This document shows positions 27,013 through 35,577 of a DNA stretch of 64,000 nucleotides, one piece after another. How positions within the stretch are numbered: the first letter of the stretch is position 1; each line of letters starts with the position of its first letter. Source of the stretch: Pusillimonas sp. T7-7 (GTDB taxonomy: Bacteria; Pseudomonadota; Gammaproteobacteria; Burkholderiales; Burkholderiaceae_B); assembly GCF_000209655.1 (NCBI RefSeq), contig NC_015458.1, positions 1,178,001-1,242,000 on the forward strand, read 5' to 3'. Under the pieces are notes generated by a model. That model did no database searches and was not told the origin of the DNA. It was given only the letters and a program-made list of their open reading frames with translations. The position numbers and the translations under genes were made by a program.

Positions 27013-28419
27013 TCAGCATTTCGTTGATGGCAACAATACCTTGAAGGTAGTCCCCTTCACCGTGGAGCATGCACTAATTGTTCCACCATGTGCTTCCACA
27101 ATTGATTTCACAATCGCCAAGCCCAGGCCAGCGCCTTCACCGCTACGCTGTCGCGAGGCGTCGGGCCTATAGAAACGCTCGAAGATTTGAGCTATGTGTT
27201 TTTGCGGTATGGGAGGGCCAGGGTTCTTAATACAAACACGGGCATTCGTAGATTCGACGCCGAAGATCGCTATAACGACGCCTCCTGGAGGCGTGTATCG
27301 AATCGCATTCGACAGGAGGTTGCTCAGCGCCCGACGTATCATCAGCCTATCTCCCGGGATGCAGGCCTGTGGCCCCACAAGCTCTAGCTCTACGTCGCGC
27401 TCTTCGGCCCAGGCTCCAAAGTAGTCGAAAAGGTTACGCATCTCGGCTTGAAGGTCGATTTTAACAAGTTCGGGTTTAAGAAGATTATTGTCCGCTTGCG
27501 CGAGAAACAGCATATCGCTCAGCATTTTTGCCATGCGCTCATACTCCTCTAGATTTGAGTACAAGATCTCGCGGTACTGTTCAACGCTGCGTGCTTGCGA
27601 AAGTGCGACCTCGGTCTGAGTTTTCAAGTTCGTGACTGGGGTGCGCAGCTCGTGAGCGATGTCGCCTGAAAAATCCGATAGACGACGAAATACATTCTCC
27701 AGGCGCTCAAGCATGCCATTGAAAGAAGTTGCCAGCTCAACTAGCTCAGTTGGCACGGCTTCTGGCTCCAGGCGTATATGAAGCTGATCCGATCCGATTT
27801 TGCGCATTTCGCGGCTGATACGTCGTATTGGCGCATGGCCCTGGTGAACCGCAAGCCACGTGGCCAAAATCGCAATAAGGCAGGCCGCAATAGTAATGAT
27901 TCGAAGGTAATCCCGAAAGCTCTCCAGATAGTGCAGATGAAAATCGATACCTGTTGCGACTGCAATGGTTAAGATGGGCGAAGCAGGGAAGCGGTCGGTT
28001 CCGACCCGTAGTACAGCTCCTCGAAATGTCTCGCCATGGTCTTGCCATATGCCAACCGTGTCGATAGTGATCTTGTCTACAGGCTGAGCGATTTGAGCAA
28101 ACCTATCCAGGTCCGATCCTGGCGTGGCATAAATCCGGATGCCGGAATCCGAGGAAATACGATATTGAGCGTTATGGTGGCCGGACACGGCATTGGCAAG
28201 CCGCTGATTCAATTCTACGGGTGCTATATCAGGCGGTAGCGTAGCCAGCGCGTGTTTTAAGGCCTGAACGACGGCATTCAGTTCATCAACATCTTGCTGG
28301 ATAAAGTGATTGTTGATTGACCGCTCTACGATCCAGCCGAATGTGAGCAGTACGACTGTTATGACCGCTCCAATAGAAACGGTCAGCCGTACAGCTAGGG
28401 ATGCCGGGCGTCGCCTCAT
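27013..28419 (-). CDS. copS: Copper-sensing histidine kinase CopS (CusS/IrlS type)
   Basis: A 468-residue inner-membrane sensor kinase. Helix 1 is at about residues 10-30 and helix 2 at about 168-188; between them is a periplasmic sensor, followed by HAMP. The H-box is DIAHELRTPVTNLKTQTEV (His at about 253). The ATP-binding domain has NLLSNAIRYTPPGG, an N box, and GAGLGLAIVKSIVEAHGG. It matches heavy-metal sensors of the CusS/CopS/IrlS family. Its start lies three bases after the stop of copR, and the pair should respond to periplasmic copper and activate copA. Confidence 0.92.
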   Translation of the reverse strand: MRRRPASLAVRLTVSIGAVITVVLLTFGWIVERSINNHFIQQDVDELNAVVQALKHALATLPPDIAPVELNQRLANAVSGHHNAQYRISSDSGIRIYATPGSDLDRFAQIAQPVDKITIDTVGIWQDHGETFRGAVLRVGTDRFPASPILTIAVATGIDFHLHYLESFRDYLRIITIAACLIAILATWLAVHQGHAPIRRISREMRKIGSDQLHIRLEPEAVPTELVELATSFNGMLERLENVFRRLSDFSGDIAHELRTPVTNLKTQTEVALSQARSVEQYREILYSNLEEYERMAKMLSDMLFLAQADNNLLKPELVKIDLQAEMRNLFDYFGAWAEERDVELELVGPQACIPGDRLMIRRALSNLLSNAIRYTPPGGVVIAIFGVESTNARVCIKNPGPPIPQKHIAQIFERFYRPDASRQRSGEGAGLGLAIVKSIVEAHGGTISACSTVKGTTFKVLLPSTKC

Positions 28420-28422
28420 GGG

Positions 28423-29106
28423 TCAGTCCGGAAGGGTTACATCGAGCATGTAACCCATGCCTCGCACCGTGTGAATCAGCTTAGGCTCATAGTCGTCGTC
28501 AATCTTGGCTCGTAGGCGCCGAATCGCCACATCGATGACATTGGTATCGCTGTCAAAGTTCATATCCCAAACTTGGGAGGCGATCAATGAGCGCGGCAAG
28601 ACTTCTCCTTGCCGACGGACCAGAAGCTCTAGAAGGGCGAACTCTTTATTCGTAAGATTAATGCGCACGTTTTGACGCTGAGCTCGGCGGCGCGGAATAT
28701 CGAGCACGAGATCGGCTACCTGTAACTGGTCCTGAAAGGCAGGGGCGGCGCCTCGTCGCAACAAAGTGCGTACCCGTGCCAGAAGTTCTGAAAAAGCGAA
28801 GGGTTTTACCAAGTAATCGTCTGCGCCCAACTCCAGGCCCTTGACTCGATCCTCAACGCTATCCCGGGCAGTTAAAAAGAGCACGGGTGTTGACGACTTG
28901 GCATCGCGCAATGCTTGCACGATACGCCAACCATCCACATCCGGCAGCATGACGTCCAAGATAATGAGATCGTATGAACCCGTGAGAGCCAGGTGATGGC
29001 CATCCAAGCCGGTGCGTGTGAGATCCACCACGAAGCCGGACTCTATGAGTCCTTGGCGCACGTAATCACCTGTTTTGATTTCATCTTCGACCACGAGCAA
29101 TTTCAT
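28423..29106 (-). CDS. copR: Copper response regulator CopR (OmpR family)
   Basis: A 227-residue OmpR/PhoB-type regulator. The receiver domain has the acidic pair in VVEDE (residues 5-9), phospho-acceptor Asp51 in [10 protein letters not shown], and Lys101-type KPF. The C-terminal winged helix includes [22 protein letters not shown] and the recognition helix [14 protein letters not shown]. It is first in copR-copS, divergent from copA. The palindrome at 29217-29234, about midway between the two genes, is its likely target. Confidence 0.94.
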   Translation of the reverse strand: MKLLVVEDEIKTGDYVRQGLIESGFVVDLTRTGLDGHHLALTGSYDLIILDVMLPDVDGWRIVQALRDAKSSTPVLFLTARDSVEDRVKGLELGADDYLVKPFAFSELLARVRTLLRRGAAPAFQDQLQVADLVLDIPRRRAQRQNVRINLTNKEFALLELLVRRQGEVLPRSLIASQVWDMNFDSDTNVIDVAIRRLRAKIDDDYEPKLIHTVRGMGYMLDVTLPD

Positions 29107-29216
29107 GGATTATTCCTGTAAGCCCTTTAGAAGTTGCTATAGAAAAAAAGGCCTCTCCAGCCTAATTCTTGTTGTTGGACTGTAGTGCGATGGCGCTGAC
29201 ACCAACATGACGCCAG

Positions 29217-29234
29217 GATTACAAAATTGTAATC
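29217..29234. promoter_or_regulatory. Cop box, CopR/CusR-type palindrome
   Basis: GATTACAA and TTGTAATC face each other around an AA centre, matching the CusR/CopR pattern of TGACAA-N2-TTGTCA with only the inner GAC/GTC altered. It lies 111 bases upstream of copR and 118 bases upstream of copA and could serve both. Confidence 0.7.
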
Positions 29235-29351
29235 GAGCCGTCATTAGTGCGACAGCTCCACTTTATTAAAGTTAAGCAATGACGACCTATCGCTTGATTT
29301 GAGCTGACAGTCGCAGCTTCCCATAACGACTCAATACAGGATTCTCTCCGC

Positions 29352-31217
29352 GTGAAACGCCCAATTTCGCTAGCCGCATCTCTACCGACCATACCCCGTC
29401 GCCGCTTTGTCCAAGGCCTTGCCACCGGCGGAGTGTTGCTGGGCCTGTCGCCCTTTGTCCGCGCCGCAGGAATGCAATCAGGCAGAATGGGTACCGGCTC
29501 AGCAGCCGTGCTAAGAGGAACCGAATTCAATCTGGAAATCGGTGAATCGCCTGTCAATTTCACCGGTAGCCCTCGCATGGCGACGACTGTCAATGGTTCG
29601 TTACCAGCACCGACATTGCGTTGGCGTGAAGGCGATACTGTCACCATTCGTGTCAAGAACCGCCTGAACGAAACCACCTCCATCCATTGGCACGGCATCA
29701 TCCTACCGTTTCAGATGGACGGAGTACCAGGGATCAGCTTTACCGGGATTCCGCCGGGCGAAACGTTCACGTACCGGTTCAAAGTGCAGCAAAGCGGCAC
29801 GTACTGGTATCACTCGCACTCGGGTATGCAGGAGGCCACCGGCGTCTATGGGGCAATTATTATCGATCCGGCGCAAACTGATCCGATACGGGCCGATCGT
29901 GAGTACGTCGTTCAATTATCTGATTGGACCGACGAGGACCCGATGCGGGTCCTGGCCAAGCTTAAGATGCAAGGCGATTACTACAATTACAACCAGCCCA
30001 CGGCCTTGGATTTTTTCCAGGATGTTTCGCGCACAGGTCTGAAAGCGGCTGTCGATAAGCGCAAGATGTGGAATGAAATGCGCATGAGCCCAACCGATTT
30101 GGCCGATCTGTCGGCCAACGTCCTGACCTATCTGATGAACGGTATGACGCCAGCGGGCAACTGGACAGGGCTATTTCGACCCGGGGAGCGCGTGCGGCTG
30201 CGCTTTATAAACGGCGCTGCCAATACCTTCTACGATGTGCGGATACCAGGCCTGAAGTTAACAGTCGTTCAGGCCGACGGCGTCAATGTAGAGCCGGTAA
30301 CCGTCGATGAGTTCCGATTCGGGCCTGGAGAGACTTACGACGTACTAGTGCAACCCAAGGACGACGCTTACACCGTTTATGCGCAAGCCATGGATCGCAC
30401 GGGTTACGCACGCGGTACGCTGGCTACGCGTGCAGATCTGGAGGCGCCGATACCTGCGCTTGACCCTGCTGAATGGTTGAGCATGGCCGACATGATGGGC
30501 GCCATGGGCGGGGGCATGGCAAGAATGACGCACGGCGCAGCCACCCAATCTTCTATGAGCGGCATGAGCCATGACAGTATGGCGGGGATGAATCACGGCA
30601 GCATGCAAGGCATGAATCACGCGGGCATGTCAGGCATGAATCACGCGGGCATGTCAGGCATGGATCACGGCGTGATGTCAGCGGCCGGCGCCAGCATTCA
30701 GGTGCGCCATGCCAGGACCGAGTACGGTGCAAGCACCGATATGCGGGTCGACATGCCGCGTACCAATCTGGACGATCCGGGCATTGGGTTGCGTAATAAC
30801 GGCCGACGCGTCTTGACGCTTTCGGACTTGCACACCGTAGGCGGTGCGATGGATCCACGCGGCGCAGAGCGGGAAATCGAGCTTCATTTGACCGGGAATA
30901 TGGAACGCTATGCCTGGTCGTTCGACGGCGTTGAATACGGAAAATCGACCCCGGTTCATTTCCGTTATGGCGAACGGGTTCGGGTCATATTGCACAACGA
31001 CACCATGATGACGCACCCCATGCATTTGCACGGTATGTGGAGTGAGCTCGAAGCGCCGGATGGCCAGTTTCAGGCGCGACGCCACACGATTCCAGTGCAG
31101 CCCGCCCAGCGTATCAGCTTTCTCGTGACTGCAGATGCGCTCGGGCGCTGGGCGTGGCATTGCCATCTGATGCTCCACATGGATGCAGGGATGTTTCGCG
31201 AAGTGGTGGTGGCATGA
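29352..31217 (+). CDS. copA: Periplasmic multicopper oxidase CopA
   Basis: A 621-residue PcoA/CopA-type multicopper oxidase. A Tat signal is present (PRRRFVQGLATGG). Copper ligands are in SIHWHGIIL (about 112), WYHSHSGMQ (about 155), HPMHLHGMW (about 556) and WHCHLMLHMDAGM (about 601). A Met/His-rich insert from about 397 to 440 has repeated GM(N/S)HAGM-type units. The start is GTG 29352. It oxidises Cu(I) in the periplasm and stores copper. It heads the operon copA-copB-cupredoxin-cytochrome c-DUF411, under a cop box. Confidence 0.95.
   Translation: MKRPISLAASLPTIPRRRFVQGLATGGVLLGLSPFVRAAGMQSGRMGTGSAAVLRGTEFNLEIGESPVNFTGSPRMATTVNGSLPAPTLRWREGDTVTIRVKNRLNETTSIHWHGIILPFQMDGVPGISFTGIPPGETFTYRFKVQQSGTYWYHSHSGMQEATGVYGAIIIDPAQTDPIRADREYVVQLSDWTDEDPMRVLAKLKMQGDYYNYNQPTALDFFQDVSRTGLKAAVDKRKMWNEMRMSPTDLADLSANVLTYLMNGMTPAGNWTGLFRPGERVRLRFINGAANTFYDVRIPGLKLTVVQADGVNVEPVTVDEFRFGPGETYDVLVQPKDDAYTVYAQAMDRTGYARGTLATRADLEAPIPALDPAEWLSMADMMGAMGGGMARMTHGAATQSSMSGMSHDSMAGMNHGSMQGMNHAGMSGMNHAGMSGMDHGVMSAAGASIQVRHARTEYGASTDMRVDMPRTNLDDPGIGLRNNGRRVLTLSDLHTVGGAMDPRGAEREIELHLTGNMERYAWSFDGVEYGKSTPVHFRYGERVRVILHNDTMMTHPMHLHGMWSELEAPDGQFQARRHTIPVQPAQRISFLVTADALGRWAWHCHLMLHMDAGMFREVVVA
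30609..30660 (+). repeat. 24-base tandem repeat in the Met-rich part of copA
   Basis: Two exact 24-base copies (30609-30632 and 30633-30656) and the start of a third encode GMNHAGMS repeated, then GMDHG. The repeat keeps frame, so gain or loss of units would change the number of Met/His copper-binding units without breaking the protein. Confidence 0.85.
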
Positions 31218-32128
31218 AGACAACAAACAACCCGTTAGGCATCCTCGTCATGAGCAGTCAATTGAAGAAGAAATTCCTTGCCGCAGCCATCGCAACAGTA
31301 GGGGCGATGCCCGTGTTTGCCTATGCGCAGGCGCATGCGGATCATGGCGGTGGCGAAATGGATCACGGCGATATGCAAATACAAGGCGGCTCGGCCCCGC
31401 CTGATGCCCGCGATCCAGACGCCTATTCTGATGGCTACGTTCGCAATGCCGGCAAGTATGCGTTGCCACCGTCAGATGCGCTAATCATGTCGGACATGCA
31501 TAACTTCGGTTCCGTTAATTTTGACCGGTTAGAGTACGTCAGGGCGCGCGGTGAGGAATGGGCGGCCTATGAAGGCGAAGCCTGGTACGGCAGTACCTAT
31601 AATCGCGCCGTGATCAAGGCCGAAGGTGAAGTGGCGCACGGCAAGCTGCAAGAGTCCGAGACGCAACTTCTATGGCGCCACGCGGTTTCTACATTCTGGG
31701 ATACGGAGCTCGGGGTGCGCCTCGACCATGGCCAAGGCGTGCCGAACCGGGAATGGTTGGCATTTGGCTTTAAAGGGCTGGCGCCTTACTGGTTTGACGT
31801 CGATGCTACCGCCTATGTCAGTCCTAGCGGGCGAACCGCTCTGAGCTTGAAAACGGAATACAACATTTTGCTGACCCAGAAGCTCTATCTTCAACCAAGC
31901 GTAGAAGTGAATTTCTATGGCAAGGACGATGAGCGCTGGGGTATTGGCAGCGGCTTGACAGACGGCACGGCGGGCTTACGCCTCAAATACGAAATCACTC
32001 GCCAATTTGTTCCTTACGTGGGTGTGGAGTGGTCTAGCAAGTTCGGGAAGACAGCGGATTATGCGCGCGCAGAAGGCGAATCCAAACAGGAAACCCGCTT
32101 TGTTGCCGGCTTGAGCTTTCGCTTCTGA
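31214..32128 (+). CDS. copB: Outer-membrane copper resistance protein CopB
   Basis: A CopB/PcoB-type outer-membrane protein of about 304 residues. After a signal peptide ending FAYAQAHA there is a short His/Met-rich stretch (DHGGGEMDHGDMQ), then the conserved start SDMHNFGSVNFDRLEYV and a beta-barrel ending LSFRF with a terminal Phe, typical of outer-membrane proteins. ATG 31214 overlaps the copA stop (ATGA), giving coupling; ATG 31250 gives a cleaner signal peptide and is a real alternative. It works with CopA in periplasmic copper detoxification. Confidence 0.92.
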   Translation: MKTTNNPLGILVMSSQLKKKFLAAAIATVGAMPVFAYAQAHADHGGGEMDHGDMQIQGGSAPPDARDPDAYSDGYVRNAGKYALPPSDALIMSDMHNFGSVNFDRLEYVRARGEEWAAYEGEAWYGSTYNRAVIKAEGEVAHGKLQESETQLLWRHAVSTFWDTELGVRLDHGQGVPNREWLAFGFKGLAPYWFDVDATAYVSPSGRTALSLKTEYNILLTQKLYLQPSVEVNFYGKDDERWGIGSGLTDGTAGLRLKYEITRQFVPYVGVEWSSKFGKTADYARAEGESKQETRFVAGLSFRF

Positions 32129-32201
32129 TGTTGCTTTTTATCTATTTACATGGGCGGCTTAAAACGGCTGCCTACCAAATCAAACTCTAAGAGAGTATTT
32201 A

Positions 32202-32696
32202 ATGAAAAAGACCCTTTCCATTTTAGCTTTGAGCGTACTTCCGACCCTCGCATTGGCTGCAGGCAGCCATGGTGGGGGACATGGCATGCCGGGGCACGAC
32301 ATGTCTACCATGTCGAAAGCACCTTCGCCGACGGGTCAGCCAGGCGACCCAGCTAAAGTTACTCGCACAATCGAATTGACTATGGACGACACCATGCGGT
32401 TTACACCGAGTGACATCCAGGTCAACGCCGGCGAAACCGTTCGTTTCTTTATCAAGAACACGGGCAAAATTCCCCATGAAATGGTGATCGGATCCATTGC
32501 CGATTTGAAGGCCCATGCGGCTGAAATGCAAAAAATGCCAGGGATGCAGCATGCCGAACCGAATATGATTACATTGGCCCCGGGTAAGATTGGTGGCTTG
32601 GTGTGGCAGTTCGACCAGGCGGGCACTGTCGATTTCGCCTGCCTGATTCCGGGCCACATGGAGGCCGGGATGGTCGGTAAGGTAAAAGTCAGCTGA
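32202..32696 (+). CDS. Cupredoxin-domain periplasmic copper protein (CopI-like)
   Basis: A 164-residue exported cupredoxin. A signal peptide ends ALAA; a Gly/His/Met-rich linker follows (SHGGGHGMPGHDM). The cupredoxin domain carries the type-1 ligands His in GKIPHEMVIG, and Cys, His and Met in DFACLIPGHMEAGM. This arrangement matches CopI-type proteins found next to copAB, which protect against copper in the periplasm. It follows copB by 73 bases and precedes a cytochrome c gene by 14 bases. Electron exchange between the two is plausible but not shown. Confidence 0.9.
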   Translation: MKKTLSILALSVLPTLALAAGSHGGGHGMPGHDMSTMSKAPSPTGQPGDPAKVTRTIELTMDDTMRFTPSDIQVNAGETVRFFIKNTGKIPHEMVIGSIADLKAHAAEMQKMPGMQHAEPNMITLAPGKIGGLVWQFDQAGTVDFACLIPGHMEAGMVGKVKVS

Positions 32697-32710
32697 GTTG
32701 ATACATAGAA

Positions 32711-33184
32711 ATGTCGCGGAAAAAATTGATTTTCGGAGTGGTCGGGGTCGTCATAATCGGTGCCGCCGCTATCCTTTACAGCACAATGCGACAGTCGGGC
32801 CCGGCATTCATCGACCCTTCGGATCAAACCCGTGTGATGCAGGGCAGGGTGGTCTATACGAACAATTGTGCAGCCTGCCATGGTGAGTCGCTTCAAGGGC
32901 AGCCGAGCTGGCGTGAGCGCATGCCCAATGGCAGGCTGCCAGCACCGCCGCATGACAAGACCGGTCACACCTGGCATCATCCCGATGCGATGTTGGTCGA
33001 TATGGTGAAAAACGGCCTGGTTCCTGGGAAAACGGCGCCGCCAGGCTATGTCAGCGATATGCCTGCTTATGGTGCGGTCTTGTCCGACGAAGAAATTATC
33101 GCCGCTATTGCTTATATCAAGAGCAATTGGCCGCCCAAGGTCTTGGAGGCACAGAAGGAAGTCACTTTGCAGCGACAGAACTAA
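32711..33184 (+). CDS. Membrane-anchored c-type cytochrome
   Basis: A 157-residue class I cytochrome c. An uncleaved N-terminal helix (LIFGVVGVVIIGAAAIL, residues 6-22) anchors it; the heme motif CAACH is at about residues 54-58, and the sixth ligand Met lies in VSDMPAYG (about 116). The segment HTWHHPDAMLVDMVKNGL is shared with cytochromes found in copper resistance operons. It sits between the cupredoxin and DUF411 genes on the same strand, which suggests a redox role in copper handling, such as receiving electrons from Cu(I) oxidation. The partner is inferred only from position. Confidence 0.88.
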   Translation: MSRKKLIFGVVGVVIIGAAAILYSTMRQSGPAFIDPSDQTRVMQGRVVYTNNCAACHGESLQGQPSWRERMPNGRLPAPPHDKTGHTWHHPDAMLVDMVKNGLVPGKTAPPGYVSDMPAYGAVLSDEEIIAAIAYIKSNWPPKVLEAQKEVTLQRQN

Positions 33185-33254
33185 GCTGCCTGACTACGGT
33201 CTTTATCTATACTATGAATCATTCAAGATTTACATTTTCGCTGGAACAGACTTT

Positions 33255-33671
33255 ATGAAATTATGGTTAGCAGTGGCTGCTTTGGCTGCCGCATCATCCT
33301 TTGCCTATGCGGCGGATACCGCCATTACTGTTTATCAGGATCCCAATTGCGGCTGCTGCTCCGGTTGGGTTGATCATATGCGGGAATCCGGCTTTGAAGT
33401 GACGGCCATCAAAACGGCTGACATGGCGTCAGTCAAGCAAAAACTGGGCGTACCGATGGAGCTAAGCTCGTGCCATACGGGTGTGGTCGAGGCCACCGGC
33501 CAGATCATAGAAGGGCATGTGCCGGCCACTGCAGTCAACAAGTTGCTCGCTGACTCGTCGGTGAAGGGTGTGTCGGCGCCTGGCATGCCGTTGAATGCGC
33601 CAGGAATGGGCGAGCTGGACGGCAACTTGGTTACTGTCGACTTTAACGGTAGGCAATTCTCCAAGGACTAA
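33255..33671 (+). CDS. DUF411 periplasmic metal-binding protein (CopG-like)
   Basis: A 138-residue exported DUF411 protein. The signal peptide ends SFAYAAD-type; the metal-binding motif NCGCCSGWVDHM follows at about residues 33-44, and a further conserved Cys-His pair is in ELSSCHTGVVE. DUF411 proteins bind copper and may exchange disulfides in the periplasm (CopG family). ATG 33255 is correct, as upstream in-frame sequence overlaps the cytochrome gene. It ends the copper operon, 34 bases before a dif-like site. Confidence 0.9.
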   Translation: MKLWLAVAALAAASSFAYAADTAITVYQDPNCGCCSGWVDHMRESGFEVTAIKTADMASVKQKLGVPMELSSCHTGVVEATGQIIEGHVPATAVNKLLADSSVKGVSAPGMPLNAPGMGELDGNLVTVDFNGRQFSKD

Positions 33672-33704
33672 ATCTAAGTTCGACCCAGAGGCCTGTCGAT
33701 CTAT

Positions 33705-33732
33705 TATGCGCATAATGTGTATTATGTAAAGT
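33705..33732. other. dif: dif-like XerC/XerD recombination site, probable replication terminus
   Basis: The left arm TATGCGCATAA (33705-33715), centre TGTGTA and right arm TTATGTAAAGT (33722-33732) match E. coli dif at 23 of 28 positions: 9 of 11, 5 of 6 and 9 of 11. The left arm also lies in the palindrome ATTATGCGCATAAT. KOPS-like octamers GGGNAGGG point at it from both sides: + strand at 12317, 17028, 18025, 21552 and 32842; - strand at 36248, 43583 and 58320. I found none pointing away. A Xer-targeted element copy is the alternative to the chromosomal dif itself. Confidence 0.7.
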
Positions 33733-33944
33733 TATAGAAATAAAGGTTCAGCGTACGTATACCGAATTCGTCGATCGTTATCCATACTTGCGTTGCTCAC
33801 TCGCATACCAAAGTATGTGGCTTCTGCCGCCACCATCAATAGCTTAGACGGCATACGGCCCACACCGTTCCGTTCCTATTCGATGATCACGGCATCGGCT
33901 TTGGTAGCTTCATGCTGCACGGACCAAGTCCAGGATTGTCTTCG

Positions 33945-34544
33945 TTAACCAGCACGTCGCAACTCATCCTCAACAAACTCCATCCGGTCTTTACCCCAGA
34001 ACAGCTCATCTCTGACAATGATCATTGGCACACCAAATACATCGCGCTCAAGGCCCTTATCAGTGCTTGCTGCCAGCTCTACGCCTATTTCATCACTAAC
34101 ACTAAGCCGTTCAAACTCATCTGGGTCAACACCCAGCGACTGTGCAATGGGGCGTAAGCCGGCGTATTCCGCGATAGAGGCATCTCCTTGTACCCAGTAG
34201 AGACTCAGGACCGCCTCGACGAATTCGAGCTCCAAGCCGTGTCGACGCATGGCCAGTGAACCTCGCAGCGCCCTGCTGGACTTGATGGGAAACTGCCTGG
34301 GAATCTGGAACGGAATGTTGTACTTTTCGGACCAGCGCATCAAGTCGCGCTTGCGGTTCCTTAGCTTTGCCTTGGACTCCTTCATGAGTTCGTAATTGTT
34401 ATTGCGAAAGACGTAGCCCAGATTGAACGGATGCAGTACCAGCTCCGCATTGTGGCGCTCGAGTATTGGCTTGATCAACTTCAAGGCAAAGTAGGTATTG
34501 GTGCTGCCAACATCCCAGTATATTTCAACCTTCTTTTTTTGCAT
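33945..34544 (-). CDS. DsbA-family 2-hydroxychromene-2-carboxylate isomerase-like protein
   Basis: A 199-residue protein of the kappa-class/HCCA isomerase branch of the thioredoxin fold. The N-terminus KVEIYWDVGSTNTYFALK carries the serine (about residue 13) that binds glutathione in place of a CxxC, and the C-terminal FGVPMIIVRDELFWGKDRMEFVEDEL is typical of the family. Characterised members isomerise ring-cleavage products of naphthalene-type aromatics with glutathione. The usual SSPY/SSPW pattern after the serine is altered to STNT, so substrate may differ. It lies 38 bases downstream of a Bug receptor gene on the same strand. Confidence 0.85.
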   Translation of the reverse strand: MQKKKVEIYWDVGSTNTYFALKLIKPILERHNAELVLHPFNLGYVFRNNNYELMKESKAKLRNRKRDLMRWSEKYNIPFQIPRQFPIKSSRALRGSLAMRRHGLELEFVEAVLSLYWVQGDASIAEYAGLRPIAQSLGVDPDEFERLSVSDEIGVELAASTDKGLERDVFGVPMIIVRDELFWGKDRMEFVEDELRRAG

Positions 34545-34582
34545 TTGATAGTTCCTTTCAGAAAGTTTAGTGACCTGCCTTG

Positions 34583-35548
34583 TTATTGCAAATAGCTTTT
34601 TGATCGTTCAATCAGGGGTGTCCATGTGGCGATTTGCTCGGCAAGATGCTTCGATAGGCCTTCGGGCGTTGCGCGTTCTTGTTCGACTGGCATCGCGCCA
34701 AGTTTGGCCATACTATCGCGGAAATTCTGATCCTTCAGACCTGCCTGCAGGGCTTGGACTAAACGGTCAACAACGGGCTGTGGAGTACCCTTTGCCGCAT
34801 AGATTCCGTGCCAGACTGTGACTTCAAAATTATCCAACCCTTGCTCATCCAGGGTGGGCAAATCCGGAAGCTCTGCCAACCGCTTCTTGGTGGTCGCACC
34901 GTAAGGCTTGACGCGCTGGCCCAGGATTGGCTGCTGCGTCGTCGTGATCTGGTCACACAAAAGATCCACTTGTCCACCTTGCAGGTCCATCATGGCGGGC
35001 GCGGCCCCTTTGTAAGGAACGGTGGTCAGGGCCAGATCCAGTTGCTTCATCAGCAGCATTCCACAAAGATGCGAAGCGGTGCCCACACCGGCGTTTGCAA
35101 GATTGATTGAGGCCTTATGTTCGCGCAGATACGAAGCAAGCTGCTCGAAATTCTGCGGCTCGAGATCTTTGCGGCCGATAAGCGTCATGGGCACATCGAC
35201 GACTTCACCTATGTAGCTGAAATCCTTCTTCGGATCGAACCTGAGGTCCGGTGCCAAGGCCGGCAAAGTGGACATTCCCATATTGAATATTAATAATGTG
35301 TAGCCATTGGGTTCGGAGCGTACAACTGATTCTGAGCCAACTATGCCACCCGAGCTTGGCTTATTTTCAACAACGATAGTCTGACCCAGGTCCTTTTCCA
35401 TGGCCATGGCCAACTGGCGAGCCACAACGTCGGTGGGCCCGCCCGCAGAAAATGGGACGACGAGCGTCACCGGACGCGACGGAAAGGAGTCTGCGACTGC
35501 AATGGTAGTGACCAGGGTGAGTGCGGCTGCAGTGAATAGCTTAAGCAT
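34583..35548 (-). CDS. Bug-family periplasmic solute-binding protein (first)
   Basis: A 321-residue tripartite tricarboxylate transporter receptor of the Bug/TctC type. A signal peptide ending TIAVADS is followed by the family start FPSRPVTLVVPFSAGGPTDV, and later GIVGSESVVRSEPNGYTLL and TVPYKGAAPAMMDLQGGQVD. Bug proteins bind carboxylates in the periplasm; the beta-proteobacterial expansion is large and most lack adjacent TctAB, as here. It lies 29 bases after the CoA-transferase gene, so the ligand is probably the acid that transferase activates. Confidence 0.9.
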   Translation of the reverse strand: MLKLFTAAALTLVTTIAVADSFPSRPVTLVVPFSAGGPTDVVARQLAMAMEKDLGQTIVVENKPSSGGIVGSESVVRSEPNGYTLLIFNMGMSTLPALAPDLRFDPKKDFSYIGEVVDVPMTLIGRKDLEPQNFEQLASYLREHKASINLANAGVGTASHLCGMLLMKQLDLALTTVPYKGAAPAMMDLQGGQVDLLCDQITTTQQPILGQRVKPYGATTKKRLAELPDLPTLDEQGLDNFEVTVWHGIYAAKGTPQPVVDRLVQALQAGLKDQNFRDSMAKLGAMPVEQERATPEGLSKHLAEQIATWTPLIERSKSYLQ

Positions 35549-35577
35549 GTGTCAATCCTCCAAATGTAGTTATGGTT

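Noticed and set aside
30600..30670. Short tandem repeats as a CRISPR array
   Set aside because: Only two to three 24-base units without spacers, inside copA coding sequence.
30345..30858. Two minus-strand His-rich or Cys/Arg-rich ORFs opposite copA
   Set aside because: They are mirror images of the Met/His-rich repeats of copA; no ribosome-binding sites and no family match.
33733..33944. Possible gene remnant after the dif-like site
   Set aside because: Both strands were read; stops are frequent and no family segment could be recognised. Left as intergenic.
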